DNA of 64,000 bases from Enterobacillus tribolii (GTDB lineage Bacteria > Pseudomonadota > Gammaproteobacteria > Enterobacterales > Enterobacteriaceae), in the NCBI RefSeq assembly GCF_003363015.1, contig NZ_QRAP01000004.1, forward strand, positions 364,001 through 428,000. Reading direction: 5' to 3'. A program made the position numbers and the translations under genes. This document shows, piece by piece, positions 1 through 8,674 of this stretch. The number at the start of each line of letters is the position of its first letter. Position 1 is the stretch's first letter. Under the pieces are notes generated by a model that was not told the DNA's origin, made no database searches, and was given only the letters and a program-made list of their open reading frames with translations.

Positions 1-346
1 CACGTAACGAGGCTAATGAGGCTCCGGGGCTTTCCAGCAACAGCGTAAGCTCAGGGATTTCCTCATCATCGGTCAACACCAGCAGCGGACGGCCGTTACG
101 CATCAACTGTAATCCGGCGAACCAGATAATCGCGCTTTTAGCCCCCTCTTTTACATCGTACAGTTCGCTGATGATGAAGTCCGCCTGCGGCACCAGCGGA
201 TCGTTACGCAGAGCCTCCAGCGAGCGGGTATAACGGACATTTGCCTGCGGCAGCAACTCGCCGAGAAAACGCTGCATCCCCGCCAGCGTCAGTGGGCAAG
301 GATGCATGACCACGACCTTCCCCGTGTATGCAGAGAGTATGTTCAT
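1..346 (-). CDS. LuxR/RcsB-like regulator, N-terminal part (runs off the left edge)
   Basis: The first 115 codons of a minus-strand gene are present; the rest lies outside the window. The ATG at 344-346 follows a strong AAGGAGG ribosome binding site, so the start is well supported. The N-terminus (KVVVMHPCPLTLAGMQRFL) follows the first strand and helix of a response-regulator receiver, as in RcsB and BglJ, but the usual acidic pair is missing (MHPC). At the phospho-acceptor position the sequence reads ADFIISELYD, with Glu where RcsB has Asp56. This looks like a receiver that cannot be phosphorylated normally. It lies 10 bp downstream of the next LuxR-type gene, so the two are probably co-transcribed. 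An RcsB-partner role, as for BglJ or MatA/EcpR, is inference; the DNA-binding domain is not visible. Confidence 0.7.
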   Translation of the reverse strand, partial: MNILSAYTGKVVVMHPCPLTLAGMQRFLGELLPQANVRYTRSLEALRNDPLVPQADFIISELYDVKEGAKSAIIWFAGLQLMRNGRPLLVLTDDEEIPELTLLLESPGASLASLR

Positions 347-356
347 GAGCGCCTCC

Positions 357-992
357 TTATTCCGTTGCCATAAGCCGGCCACCCAGCACCTGAAGTTCAC
401 CGGGATTATTCATGTTCAGTTTTTGAATCACCGATTGTTTCTGAGTGCTGACGGTACGCACGTTCTTGCCCGATACCCTGGCCAGGCGACTAACGCTGTA
501 ACCCATGAGCAGTGACTTAGCCACATTACGCTCCTGCGGCGTTAGCGGCCTCGCTTTCTTCCGAACTAAACGTGACGGTGAAGCGCCCAGTTGATCGGTC
601 AGCGCTTTCATTGAAGGGGGTTGGCTGAAAATCGTCGCCACGCCGAAACCATACAATAATGACGACAAATGCGGCATCTCTTGCTTCAGCAATACCACGA
701 TGTGTAACAACGGATGGTACGTCATGATATCGGACAGTTGATGCAGCAACGGTAAAATCTCCACCTTGCGCCCGACGGAGCTCAGCAGCAGCACGTCAGG
801 GGAATGGGAGTTCACCATTTCTGTCAGTTTATCAAGCTCCGGCACCCGCATCAGCGAAAGCCCCCTCATCCCCGACTGCTCCACCAGGCTGTACAAACCC
901 AGCCAGGTGATATCAGCCGACTCCTGCACCAAAATACGGCGCGAACAGTAACCGAACTGCACAAGGTCGGGCACAGAAACACCCCGTGCCAT
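357..992 (-). CDS. LuxR-type (RcsB/BglJ-like) transcription regulator with degenerate receiver
   Basis: This 211-residue protein has a receiver-like N-terminal half (about 10-130) and a C-terminal LuxR helix-turn-helix (about 147-205). The HTH starts RPLTPQERNVAKSLLMGYS and continues through the KNVRTVSTQKQSVIQKL region, closely following the RcsB pattern (SIKTISSQKKSAMMKL). Where a true response regulator carries Asp, this one reads SPDVLLLSSVG, so phosphorylation there is unlikely. The ATG at 990-992 is preceded by AGGAGG with good spacing. It is followed by a second regulator of the same kind 10 bp downstream. Paired atypical LuxR regulators are typical of loci controlling surface structures or H-NS-silenced genes. 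That role is inferred; no target is visible in the window. Confidence 0.8.
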   Translation of the reverse strand: MARGVSVPDLVQFGYCSRRILVQESADITWLGLYSLVEQSGMRGLSLMRVPELDKLTEMVNSHSPDVLLLSSVGRKVEILPLLHQLSDIMTYHPLLHIVVLLKQEMPHLSSLLYGFGVATIFSQPPSMKALTDQLGASPSRLVRKKARPLTPQERNVAKSLLMGYSVSRLARVSGKNVRTVSTQKQSVIQKLNMNNPGELQVLGGRLMATE

Positions 993-1489
993 ACATCACC
1001 TCCTAAGGATAGGTAAAGTTCATTATCACTCTGCCGGAATACGTTGCCCGTGGCCGATGCTCTAGAGCCTGCCGTCATCGGTGATGCAAGCAACCGTATC
1101 CCAATTACCCGTGAATATGTCGATCCCTTAATTAGGATTTTTATAAATATTTTCCTACTCCAGTATCAGGGAATATCCCGCCCAAAGAAGAATTATTACC
1201 ATCAATTCCATCACGCCTCCAACGCCAGGTAATGGATAAATGCGACAATTTCTATCCCCCAAAAGCGTAAAAGTATTTAAAAAAATAATCAGCTAAACTA
1301 AACTCTGAATTGCGACACGGAATAGTGGCCATTTAGTAATACACGTTACTCTTCATCATGCTTCAGAGATCTTACCCTCCACGGTTTTAACTTCATGATT
1401 CATGCTGTGTTTTTACCGTAATGTGTATATAGCGAACAGCTCGGTTATATGTATTTATTTAAATTGCAATTATTCCAAAGGTAGATAAT
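993..1489. other. AT-rich intergenic region between two divergent regulator genes
   Basis: About 500 bp without a supportable gene. It must hold the promoters of the LuxR-type pair (minus) and the LysR gene (plus). An interrupted inverted repeat, TAGGA at 1133-1137 and TCCTA at 1153-1157 with an AT-rich centre, could be a regulator site; its right half loosely resembles the RcsAB box. A 62-codon open frame at 1044-1232 shows no family features and no ribosome binding site and was not called. Confidence 0.5.
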
Positions 1490-2422
1490 TTGAAAAATAA
1501 GCTCGATCTTAATCTTGCCACTGTTCTCTGCGAAATCATTGAAACAGGATCAGTTTCCGCGACGGCAACCCGGTTGCAGGTAAGCATTTCCTCGGTTAGT
1601 ACCAACTTGAATAAATTACGTAAGTATTATCACAACCCGTTATTTTTCCGACAGGGAAACGGCATGGTACCAACGGCCCTGGCGATAGAACTTTACCAAC
1701 TATACCGCCCTGCGCTTAACCTCTTTGATAAAGCCGCCAAACTGGAAAGCATTGCAGCACAACGTAACGTACCGATACGATTGCGTATCGCAGCGGCACC
1801 ATCACTAGAATTAATGTTAACTGACGTGCTTCTTGATTTAACAAAAGATCATCAGGACATGCATTGGGACATTTTTTTGAACCCTGGTGATCATACGCTG
1901 CGTACCGATCGCCTGAGGAATTTTCTTGTTGATCTGGATATCGGCCAGGAACTCCCTAACAACAGAACGTTAATTTACTCCCCCATTTTTCATAGCGGAC
2001 TCGACATACTGTGTCGAAAAAATCACTCCCGCCTCGATAAAACAATCACCCTGGAACAGTACAAGCAAGAAAAGGTTTTGGGATTAATCCCTTCCTATGA
2101 ACAAATAGGTAAAAAAATACACAAATTCCAGTTCGTCGATGATGCATTGCTTTATAGAAACTATCGCTGCTCAACAAGTGCTTCTATATTTATTCATGTA
2201 TCACAAACAGATCTTATCACTTTACTGCCTGCTGCGATTTCTAAGTGGGCATGCCAACGGTTTGACCTTAAAGTATTAACCCCTGATTTTCCTATTGTTC
2301 ACTCTACCCAGCTATTTGCGCACACACACCATTCAAACAAGAATAATCCGATAATCATGAAAATAATTGAATATTTATCTGGACTGGGCCACTATATACC
2401 GCCAAGCAAGCATGCCTCGTAA
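1490..2422 (+). CDS. LysR-family regulator, LeuO-like
   Basis: A 310-residue LysR-type regulator. Residues 1-65 are the winged helix-turn-helix, beginning LDLNLATVLCEIIETGSVSA and containing the SISSVSTNLNKLRKYY recognition region. Its wording (FRQGNGMVPTALA) matches the LeuO/NodD branch rather than the more common CysB/BenM type. The remainder is a co-inducer-binding domain of the periplasmic-binding-protein fold. The start is a TTG at 1490, the only start that keeps the complete HTH, with a weak AAAGGTAG ribosome binding site. It stands alone, divergent from the LuxR pair and convergent with the recombinase at 2490. LeuO-like proteins often oppose H-NS silencing, which would fit its AT-rich setting, but the targets are unknown. 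Confidence 0.8.
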   Translation: MKNKLDLNLATVLCEIIETGSVSATATRLQVSISSVSTNLNKLRKYYHNPLFFRQGNGMVPTALAIELYQLYRPALNLFDKAAKLESIAAQRNVPIRLRIAAAPSLELMLTDVLLDLTKDHQDMHWDIFLNPGDHTLRTDRLRNFLVDLDIGQELPNNRTLIYSPIFHSGLDILCRKNHSRLDKTITLEQYKQEKVLGLIPSYEQIGKKIHKFQFVDDALLYRNYRCSTSASIFIHVSQTDLITLLPAAISKWACQRFDLKVLTPDFPIVHSTQLFAHTHHSNKNNPIIMKIIEYLSGLGHYIPPSKHAS

Positions 2423-2489
2423 TTACTAATATAGTTAAATATAACTTAACACTATCATCACAACAGCGATTAGTTGTCACTCAATTGCG

Positions 2490-3092
2490 TTAGCGGTCTG
2501 TGTAATCTTCTAACATACCGCTTGAGTCACTACTATTCGCACCCACATCAAAATTGATGGTCTTAAACCTGGCCGAGTTGGTCGCGGTATAAATTACCGT
2601 ATGTTGAATATTTCGATGTCCAAGGTAATCCTGAATCAGTCTTGTATCTTTACCTTTATTTGCCAAAGCAAATCCACATGCATGACGCAACATATGCGGG
2701 TGAACCTTGACATCGAGTTTCGCCACTGCACCATACTTCTTCATTAACTCATAAATCTGCTGGCGGGAGAGCGGCTTTCCATGCTGGGAAAGGAACAGCC
2801 AGGGCGTATCGCTATTGAGCCATGTCTTACGCTCTTCCAGCCATAAGCGGATTGCTTCTTTTTCACATTTTTGCAATGGATGCGTTGTTGATAACCCTTT
2901 CTTCAAACGAGTAATAAAGATATGTTCATCATGGATATCATCAATTTTAAGCTGGCGAAGCTCACTCACTCTTAACCCATGAAAATAACACACCATAATG
3001 AGACAACGATCACGATAATAGTTTGTCCCCAAAGGAATGGCATCTATTATTGCCTTAACCTCGCTTTCAAGAAGGTATTTTCTTTTAGCCAT
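2490..3092 (-). CDS. FimB/FimE-type tyrosine recombinase
   Basis: This 200-residue protein has the size of FimB and FimE, the recombinases that invert the type 1 fimbria promoter, and lacks the N-terminal arm-binding domain of phage integrases. The catalytic set is complete: Arg in HGLRVSELRQL (about residue 41), Lys in the KKGLSTTHPL beta-hairpin, HxxR in HPHMLRHACG, His in YLGHRNIQHT and the nucleophile Tyr in VIYTAT (about 168-172). It should be active. Adjacent genes are regulators, not fimbrial subunits, and I found no convincing inverted-repeat pair around it, so its target switch may lie left of the window. It could also be a relic of island mobility. Confidence 0.85.
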   Translation of the reverse strand: MAKRKYLLESEVKAIIDAIPLGTNYYRDRCLIMVCYFHGLRVSELRQLKIDDIHDEHIFITRLKKGLSTTHPLQKCEKEAIRLWLEERKTWLNSDTPWLFLSQHGKPLSRQQIYELMKKYGAVAKLDVKVHPHMLRHACGFALANKGKDTRLIQDYLGHRNIQHTVIYTATNSARFKTINFDVGANSSDSSGMLEDYTDR

Positions 3093-3857
3093 AGACGATC
3101 CCTTTAATGATTTAGGTTTTTATTGTGAGGGCAAGATCATCCTATAGACTATTCCTAGGAAGAGATAGATGAAAACACAAAAACAAACTTTATGGCATCG
3201 TAAAAGAATATTAAATTCAATCAGTTAAATGAAGCAAAAAGGCAATAAACAACAAAAACCTCGCCTAAGAACCCACCCAATTAAAGAATGAAACCAATCA
3301 CCGAAAATTCACTTAACAAAGATGTGTTATGAAAAGGATACAATTTTTGGAAAAACTTTTCAGCAATAATAGGAAGGATGTTAAAAAACATGAATCTCAG
3401 GATAGTGGTACGAATACCAATGCAAAAATGTAATTCACCTCACGCATCCAAACCAAATAAAAACCAACAATCAATATTTCCATCACTAATAATTCAATCT
3501 GTATTTAATTCCCAGGATATATATTAAAACATATATATATTCACGCCCTTTTAAACAGACTCATTTTTATTCAGTGTGCTACCTGGTTTCTCGTCTATAT
3601 CCTCATGGCCTATTCTCAAAGCCTGAAGTGGCGCCAGGTATCAGAATAACGTTATCTGTGAACTGGCCTCGTCCCTGAGGCAACGCTGCTTCATGTCAGT
3701 ACAACGCGTTATGATGAGGTCGTTTATTCATGACAAACGGGCTGACATTACAGCCCGTCATCTCTGGATGAACCCGCATGGACTGAACATAACATAGGGT
3801 TCCTGACAGCGGAAAAATGTCGGGCTCAATATATACTGTAATCTGAAAGCAATTTCT
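3093..3857. other. AT-rich intergenic region (about 765 bp)
   Basis: No gene is supportable here. The part from 3093 to about 3560 is very AT-rich (for example an alternating TA run near 3530-3540), the kind of DNA bound by H-NS. The part from 3590 to 3857 is more balanced and holds the transcription terminator of the cit cluster. I looked for a FimB-style invertible promoter with flanking 9-bp repeats and did not find one. Confidence 0.5.
3737..3758 (-). terminator. probable terminator of the tricarboxylate/cit cluster
   Basis: A perfect 8-bp stem (ACGGGCTG at 3737-3744, CAGCCCGT at 3751-3758) with a 6-nt loop lies about 100 bp after the DASS transporter stop codon. On the minus strand it is followed by only a short T run (TTTGTC), so it is a weak-tail terminator candidate. 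Confidence 0.5.
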
Positions 3858-5291
3858 TCAGAGCAAGTTATTTTGCATTAAGAAGTTCCACCATGGGATA
3901 CCAATCGCCATGTGCACAATAAAAGTCAACAAAGCAACTATGGTTCCAACTATCCACCATGATTTAATATCGTTATAACCTGCAGCAAAGATAATTGGCC
4001 CGGCCGCGCCGCCATAGTGCGTAATACAGCCACCGTAAGAGTTAGAAAACAGAATAGCCAACGCAAGGAGTACAGGGGCGGTACCGGTCACCAGGCCCAC
4101 CGTTGCAAATACAGGAACCATGGCTGCTACATAAGCTCCGCCTGAAGCGAACAGGTAGCGCACAACGATACTTAAAAAGACGATCATCATGACGGTACTG
4201 TTACCCGGTCCCAGAAAATCCAGGTGCTCGGACATAAAGGCCGCCAGCCATTTAAAAAATCCTACCTTGCTTAAGGTCGCACTGAGTCCGATAATTCCGC
4301 CATACCAGATTAAGGTATTCCAGCCGCCTTTGTTTTGCAGGACATCATTCCAGCAAATGATCCCAAAGACAAGGGCACCGACCATCGCGATCACTGCAAT
4401 AGAGGATTCATTAAGCCCCAGGTAGCGGGAGAAAATCCATCCCAATAAAGCGGAGATAAAGACAACAATCAGGCCTTTCTCTTTTCCGCTCATCGGCCCG
4501 AGCGCATTCAGGCCGTCTGTACCGATTTTGATATTGTCTATCGCTTTTAATTCTGGACGCGTTACTTTATAACCAATGTAGGGAATAACAGCCAACATTA
4601 AAAGCCCTACTGGCACAGCCGCCAACGCCCAACCAACCCAGCTTATCTGGGTATGAAAAATATCAGAAATCAACTGTAGCGCCAGGGCATTACCCGCAAA
4701 GGCAGTTAAAAACATATAACTGGTGGTTTTCGTCACCATATACACATTTACCATAAGGTAACGACCAGCCTTACACGGGCTCTCATTCGGCGTTGAACCT
4801 AACACCAGGGCAATGCTGTTGATAATTGGGAACACCACTCCACCCGCACGGGCCGTATTAGAGGGGGTAGCCGGCGACAGAATTAAATCTAACAGCGCCG
4901 TAATATATCCCAGCCGCAGGGTCGTACCGCCGAACTTTAAAATAAACCAGTACGCCAGCCGTTTCCCCAATCCGGTGGTCACAAAAGCGGCACTTAATGT
5001 AAATGCACTAAAAACAAGCCATGTCGTCCCTGACGCATAACCGCTCAGAATATCTATCGACTTTACGGGCGAATCGGCAAAATTTGCTATCGCCAGGCAT
5101 GACAACCCCACCGCTGAAAGCATGATAACAGGTTCAGGATAAGGCTTACTCACCAGTCCGACAATGGATGCGAGATAAATGCCCGCCAGTACCCATGCTT
5201 CTTTTGTTAATCCTTCTGGCGGAGGAATTACTATCGATAATAATATTATCAATATAAGAAGAGCTAGTTTTGCGTTTTTCGATTTAAACAT
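3858..5291 (-). CDS. DASS-family di/tricarboxylate transporter (YbhI/CitT/TtdT type)
   Basis: A 477-residue inner-membrane protein with 11 or more hydrophobic segments, of the divalent anion:sodium symporter family. The first SNT signature is intact (SPATPSNTARAGG, about 145-157); the second, near the C-terminus, is altered (SYGGCITHYGGAAGP), as in the CitT, TtdT and YbhI branch. Such proteins import citrate, tartrate or succinate, often in exchange for a C4-dicarboxylate. It is the last gene of the catabolic cluster, 107 bp after the aconitase gene. With an MFS carrier also encoded, the cluster has two unrelated transporters: one may bring in the substrate and the other export a product or counter-ion. 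The substrate is inferred as a tricarboxylate from the neighbouring enzymes. Confidence 0.85.
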   Translation of the reverse strand: MFKSKNAKLALLILIILLSIVIPPPEGLTKEAWVLAGIYLASIVGLVSKPYPEPVIMLSAVGLSCLAIANFADSPVKSIDILSGYASGTTWLVFSAFTLSAAFVTTGLGKRLAYWFILKFGGTTLRLGYITALLDLILSPATPSNTARAGGVVFPIINSIALVLGSTPNESPCKAGRYLMVNVYMVTKTTSYMFLTAFAGNALALQLISDIFHTQISWVGWALAAVPVGLLMLAVIPYIGYKVTRPELKAIDNIKIGTDGLNALGPMSGKEKGLIVVFISALLGWIFSRYLGLNESSIAVIAMVGALVFGIICWNDVLQNKGGWNTLIWYGGIIGLSATLSKVGFFKWLAAFMSEHLDFLGPGNSTVMMIVFLSIVVRYLFASGGAYVAAMVPVFATVGLVTGTAPVLLALAILFSNSYGGCITHYGGAAGPIIFAAGYNDIKSWWIVGTIVALLTFIVHMAIGIPWWNFLMQNNLL

Positions 5292-5398
5292 ACGTCACCC
5301 CTATCACAGGCCATTCCGTTGGCAGCAGAAACTTCAGAGAAAAAGAAGCTTCTGCTGTACAATGGTGCTATATACTATTGATTTCTCAATGTGACATA

Positions 5399-8008
5399 TT
5401 AAAAGACCTGATCAGGGAATCTTTTAATAACACCCGCTTCATTAAGCGTTGACTGATATTCTGGAAGCCGATCAAAATTTAAATAGCGATAGGTATCATC
5501 ACGAGTGCTGTTGATTTTATCCATATACCAGAAATATTGTTCGACAGTCGGCATCTTCCCTAAAATAGCCGCCACGGCGCTAAGTTCAGCCGATGCCAGA
5601 AATACGTTAGCATTGGTCCCCAGACGATTTGGGAAATTACGGGTGGATGTGGAAACAACATGGCTTCCCTGCCGTACCCGCGCCTGGTTTCCCATACACA
5701 GCGAACACCCGGCAGGTTCGATTCGGGCACCGGATTTAATAAACTGATTAAAATATCCTTCTTTGGAAAGCTGCTGCGCATCCATTTTTGTCGGCGGAGC
5801 CAGCCAAAGCCTTGTGGGTATTTCACTGGCATCTGCAATTATTTTGCCGGCGGCGCGGAAATGACCGATATTCGTCATGCAGGAACCAATAAACACTTCA
5901 TCTACCGGCGAATTCGCTACCTCAGACAACAGACGGGCATCATCCGGATCATTAGGCGCGCACACGATGGGTTCAGTAATCTCTGCTAAGTCGATGTCAA
6001 TTACTGCGGCATACTCCGCATTTTTGTCGGCAACCATAAGCGACGGATTAGCCAGCCAGGCTTCTATTTCAGCAATACGCCGCTCCAGCGTCGCTGAATT
6101 TTCGTAACCCTGGCGAATCATCCAACGCAGCAGAGCGGCATTGGAGCGCAAATATTCTGCTACGTTTTCTTCTTCAAGGCGCAGTACACATGCAGCAGCT
6201 GAACGTTCGGCGGAAGCATCGGCCAGCTCGAAAGCCTGTTCCGCTTTCAGCATGCCAAGCCCCTCAATTTCCAGGATACGACCGGAGAAAACATTGATCT
6301 TATTTTTTTTCTCAACCGTCAGTAAACCTTGCCTGATGGCATAAAATGGAATGGCATGGACCAGATCGCGCAAGGTAATCCCTTTTTGCATCTCCCCGGA
6401 AAAGCGGACCAATACCGACTCCGGCATATCCAGTGGCATAATGCCCGTTGCGGCAGCAAAAGCCACCAGTCCGGAGCCCCCCGGGAAAGAGATCCCCAAT
6501 GGGAAACGCGTATGAGAATCAGCCCCGGTGCCTACCGTATCAGGGATAAGCATACGGTTAAGCCAAGAATGGATGATGCCATCGCCCGGTTTCAGCGCAA
6601 TACCATTCCGGCGGCTGATAAAATCAGGCAGCGTTTCATGCAGCTTCACATCTACCGGTTTAGGGTAAGCCGATGTATGGCAAAAAGACTGCATAACCAA
6701 ATCGGCCGAAAAGCTCAGGCAGGCCAGATCCGTTAGCTCATCGCGCGTCATTCCCCCGGTGGTGTCCTGAGAGCCAACCGTTGACACTTTAGGTTCGCAG
6801 TATTGCCCCGGGCGAATCCCCTCAACGCCGCATGCTCTCCCCACGATTTTCTGCGCCAAGGTAAAGCCGGCTGCAGAAGGTGCCGGCGCTTTTGGCTGCC
6901 GGAAAACATTGGAAGGCGCAAGCTTCAGGGATTCACGTGCTTTTGCCGTCAGGCTTCTGCCAATGATTAACGGAATACGCCCTCCGGCGCGGACTTCATC
7001 AAGCAACACATCCGTTTTCAATGTAAATGAGGTGATTAACCGTTGGCTGGCGGATTCGCGAACCTCCCCCTGATAAGGATAGAGATCGATAAGCATCCCT
7101 GTTTCCAGCCCGGAAACATCCATTTCGACCGGAAACGCGCCGGAATCTTCAAGCGTGTTGAAAAAGATAGGGGCAATGTTTCTCCCAAAAACAAATCCAC
7201 CGCTTCGCTTATTCGGCACCCAGGGAATATCATTGCCGATATGCCATAAAATGGAGTTAGTTGCTGATTTTCGTGAAGAGCCAGTCCCCACAACATCACC
7301 GACATACACCAGCGGGTAACCCTCTTTCTTCAACTGCGCCAACTGCTGTATCGGGCCCCGGCATCCGGGCTCATCGGGTTGCACACCATCACGCAGATTA
7401 CTCAACATGGACAGCGCATGCAGAGGAATATCCGGACGTGACCATGCTTCCGGCGCAGGTGATAAATCATCCGTGTTCGTTTCCCCTGTGACTTTAAAGA
7501 CGTTAAGCGTAATTTTTTCAGGCAACTCCGGACGGCGAATAAACCATTCGGCATTTGCCCATGATTGAATTACTTTTTGTGCCCAAACATTTCCTTGTTC
7601 AGCCTTTTCTTCAATATTCTTAAATTTTTCAAAAATAAGAATTGTTGTACTTAATTGTTCCGCCGCACTCCCGGCCCATTCAGGTTTATCCAATAAATCA
7701 ATAAGCGGCTGAATATTATAACCACCCTGCATAGTTCCCAGCAGTTTAATTGCCTGCTGAGGTGTAATGACACTCGCCGGGTTCTCATCTTTAATCAGGC
7801 GATAAAGGAATTCTGCTTTGAGCTTTGCCGCGGGATCTACACCTGGCAATACGCAATGAGTCAGCAGTTGAATAAGCGTGTTTTTATCATCACGCCCCCC
7901 GCTAACCAGAGACGTAATTAATTCTTCCGTTTGTTCTGCAGTTAATGGTTTAGGCGGAAGGTTTTTCAAAGCCCGTTCTTGTACGTGCTGATTATAAGCT
8001 TCTAACAT
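5399..8008 (-). CDS. AcnB-type aconitate hydratase, cluster-borne paralogue
   Basis: The 869-residue protein is collinear with E. coli AcnB (865): an N-terminal HEAT-like domain (about 1-160), the swivel domain next (VTGETNTDDLSPAPEAWSR near 170), then the iron-sulfur catalytic domains. The cluster ligands are present in IGSCMTNIGH and in GCSLCMGN, as are conserved segments such as VGTGSSRKSATNS. It should interconvert citrate, cis-aconitate and isocitrate. Divergence from typical AcnB is considerable, chiefly in the first 150 residues, so this is probably a second copy beside a housekeeping acnB elsewhere. Between citrate lyase and a PrpF-family isomerase, its likely task is cis-aconitate to citrate, feeding CitDEF. 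ATG at 8006-8008 with GGAGA upstream. Confidence 0.9.
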   Translation of the reverse strand: MLEAYNQHVQERALKNLPPKPLTAEQTEELITSLVSGGRDDKNTLIQLLTHCVLPGVDPAAKLKAEFLYRLIKDENPASVITPQQAIKLLGTMQGGYNIQPLIDLLDKPEWAGSAAEQLSTTILIFEKFKNIEEKAEQGNVWAQKVIQSWANAEWFIRRPELPEKITLNVFKVTGETNTDDLSPAPEAWSRPDIPLHALSMLSNLRDGVQPDEPGCRGPIQQLAQLKKEGYPLVYVGDVVGTGSSRKSATNSILWHIGNDIPWVPNKRSGGFVFGRNIAPIFFNTLEDSGAFPVEMDVSGLETGMLIDLYPYQGEVRESASQRLITSFTLKTDVLLDEVRAGGRIPLIIGRSLTAKARESLKLAPSNVFRQPKAPAPSAAGFTLAQKIVGRACGVEGIRPGQYCEPKVSTVGSQDTTGGMTRDELTDLACLSFSADLVMQSFCHTSAYPKPVDVKLHETLPDFISRRNGIALKPGDGIIHSWLNRMLIPDTVGTGADSHTRFPLGISFPGGSGLVAFAAATGIMPLDMPESVLVRFSGEMQKGITLRDLVHAIPFYAIRQGLLTVEKKNKINVFSGRILEIEGLGMLKAEQAFELADASAERSAAACVLRLEEENVAEYLRSNAALLRWMIRQGYENSATLERRIAEIEAWLANPSLMVADKNAEYAAVIDIDLAEITEPIVCAPNDPDDARLLSEVANSPVDEVFIGSCMTNIGHFRAAGKIIADASEIPTRLWLAPPTKMDAQQLSKEGYFNQFIKSGARIEPAGCSLCMGNQARVRQGSHVVSTSTRNFPNRLGTNANVFLASAELSAVAAILGKMPTVEQYFWYMDKINSTRDDTYRYLNFDRLPEYQSTLNEAGVIKRFPDQVF

Positions 8009-8081
8009 ATGCTCTCCGGATCAGATATTAGTTACCTGAATGTTAGTCATGTAATAGAGTATTTTTTGTAAAACCTATTTT

Positions 8082-8642
8082 TTAAAAATAGCGCTGAAGG
8101 CTTTCACCAAATTCTGCCAGCTGCTCCAATCCATAATTCCATTCCCCGAATCCTGACTCGGTATTGATATGTCCGGCTTCGCCAATATCGATTACACGAG
8201 CGCCCCAGCATTCCGCCCAAAACTGCGCGCGTTTAAAAGGCATTAATGGGTCGTTTCGACTCACAAACATGAGGCTGGATGTTTGCAATTGCTCGGGAAG
8301 GACCGCGTCCTCCAGTTCGAAGAATGATGGCTCCGCCGGAGCGACCATGACGATGCCCGCAATATTCATTTTTTGCGTCTGAACCAGACGACATGACGCA
8401 AGCGCCCCAAAACTATGCCCGACCAGAATGGCCGGGAGCTGACAGGTGACCAACTCCCGGCGGATAGCGGATAACCAGGCGTCAATATCAGGATCCAGCC
8501 AGTTTCGTTGACTTATCCGTTTCCAAAAAGGAAAGCGACGACTCCAGCAACTTTGCCAGTGATGCTCATCACTGTCTCTCAGGCCCGGTACCAGAATAAT
8601 CGTGAACTTCTCACTCAACTGTTCCAGACGTTGCGTAGTCAT
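8082..8642 (-). CDS. RBBP9/YdeN-family serine hydrolase
   Basis: A 186-residue cytoplasmic alpha/beta hydrolase of the small RBBP9/YdeN family. The catalytic triad can be read: the Ser elbow VGHSFGALAS (about residue 107), Asp in SRNDPLMPF (about 138) and His in GEAGHINTESG (about 166). It begins with the typical IILVPGLRDSDEHHWQ segment. There is no signal peptide or membrane segment. It is 32 bp after citG and 73 bp before the aconitase gene, all in one direction, so it is very likely part of the operon. The substrate is unknown. An ester or thioester of the catabolised acid is a reasonable guess, but nothing in the sequence shows it. Confidence 0.8.
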   Translation of the reverse strand: MTTQRLEQLSEKFTIILVPGLRDSDEHHWQSCWSRRFPFWKRISQRNWLDPDIDAWLSAIRRELVTCQLPAILVGHSFGALASCRLVQTQKMNIAGIVMVAPAEPSFFELEDAVLPEQLQTSSLMFVSRNDPLMPFKRAQFWAECWGARVIDIGEAGHINTESGFGEWNYGLEQLAEFGESLQRYF

Positions 8643-8674
8643 AGCGCCCTCCTCTCCATGTTCAAAACCACTTA

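Noticed and set aside
1044..1232. 62-codon plus-strand frame in the gap between the LuxR and LysR genes
   Set aside because: No ribosome binding site, biased composition and no family likeness; better explained as regulatory DNA.
3093..3600. Possible FimB-type invertible promoter beside the recombinase
   Set aside because: I looked for paired short inverted repeats a few hundred bases apart and found none that are convincing; the region is simply very AT-rich.
5505..7491. Several plus-strand frames of 70-135 codons opposite the aconitase gene
   Set aside because: They are antisense to a well-supported 869-residue protein and have no start signals or family features.
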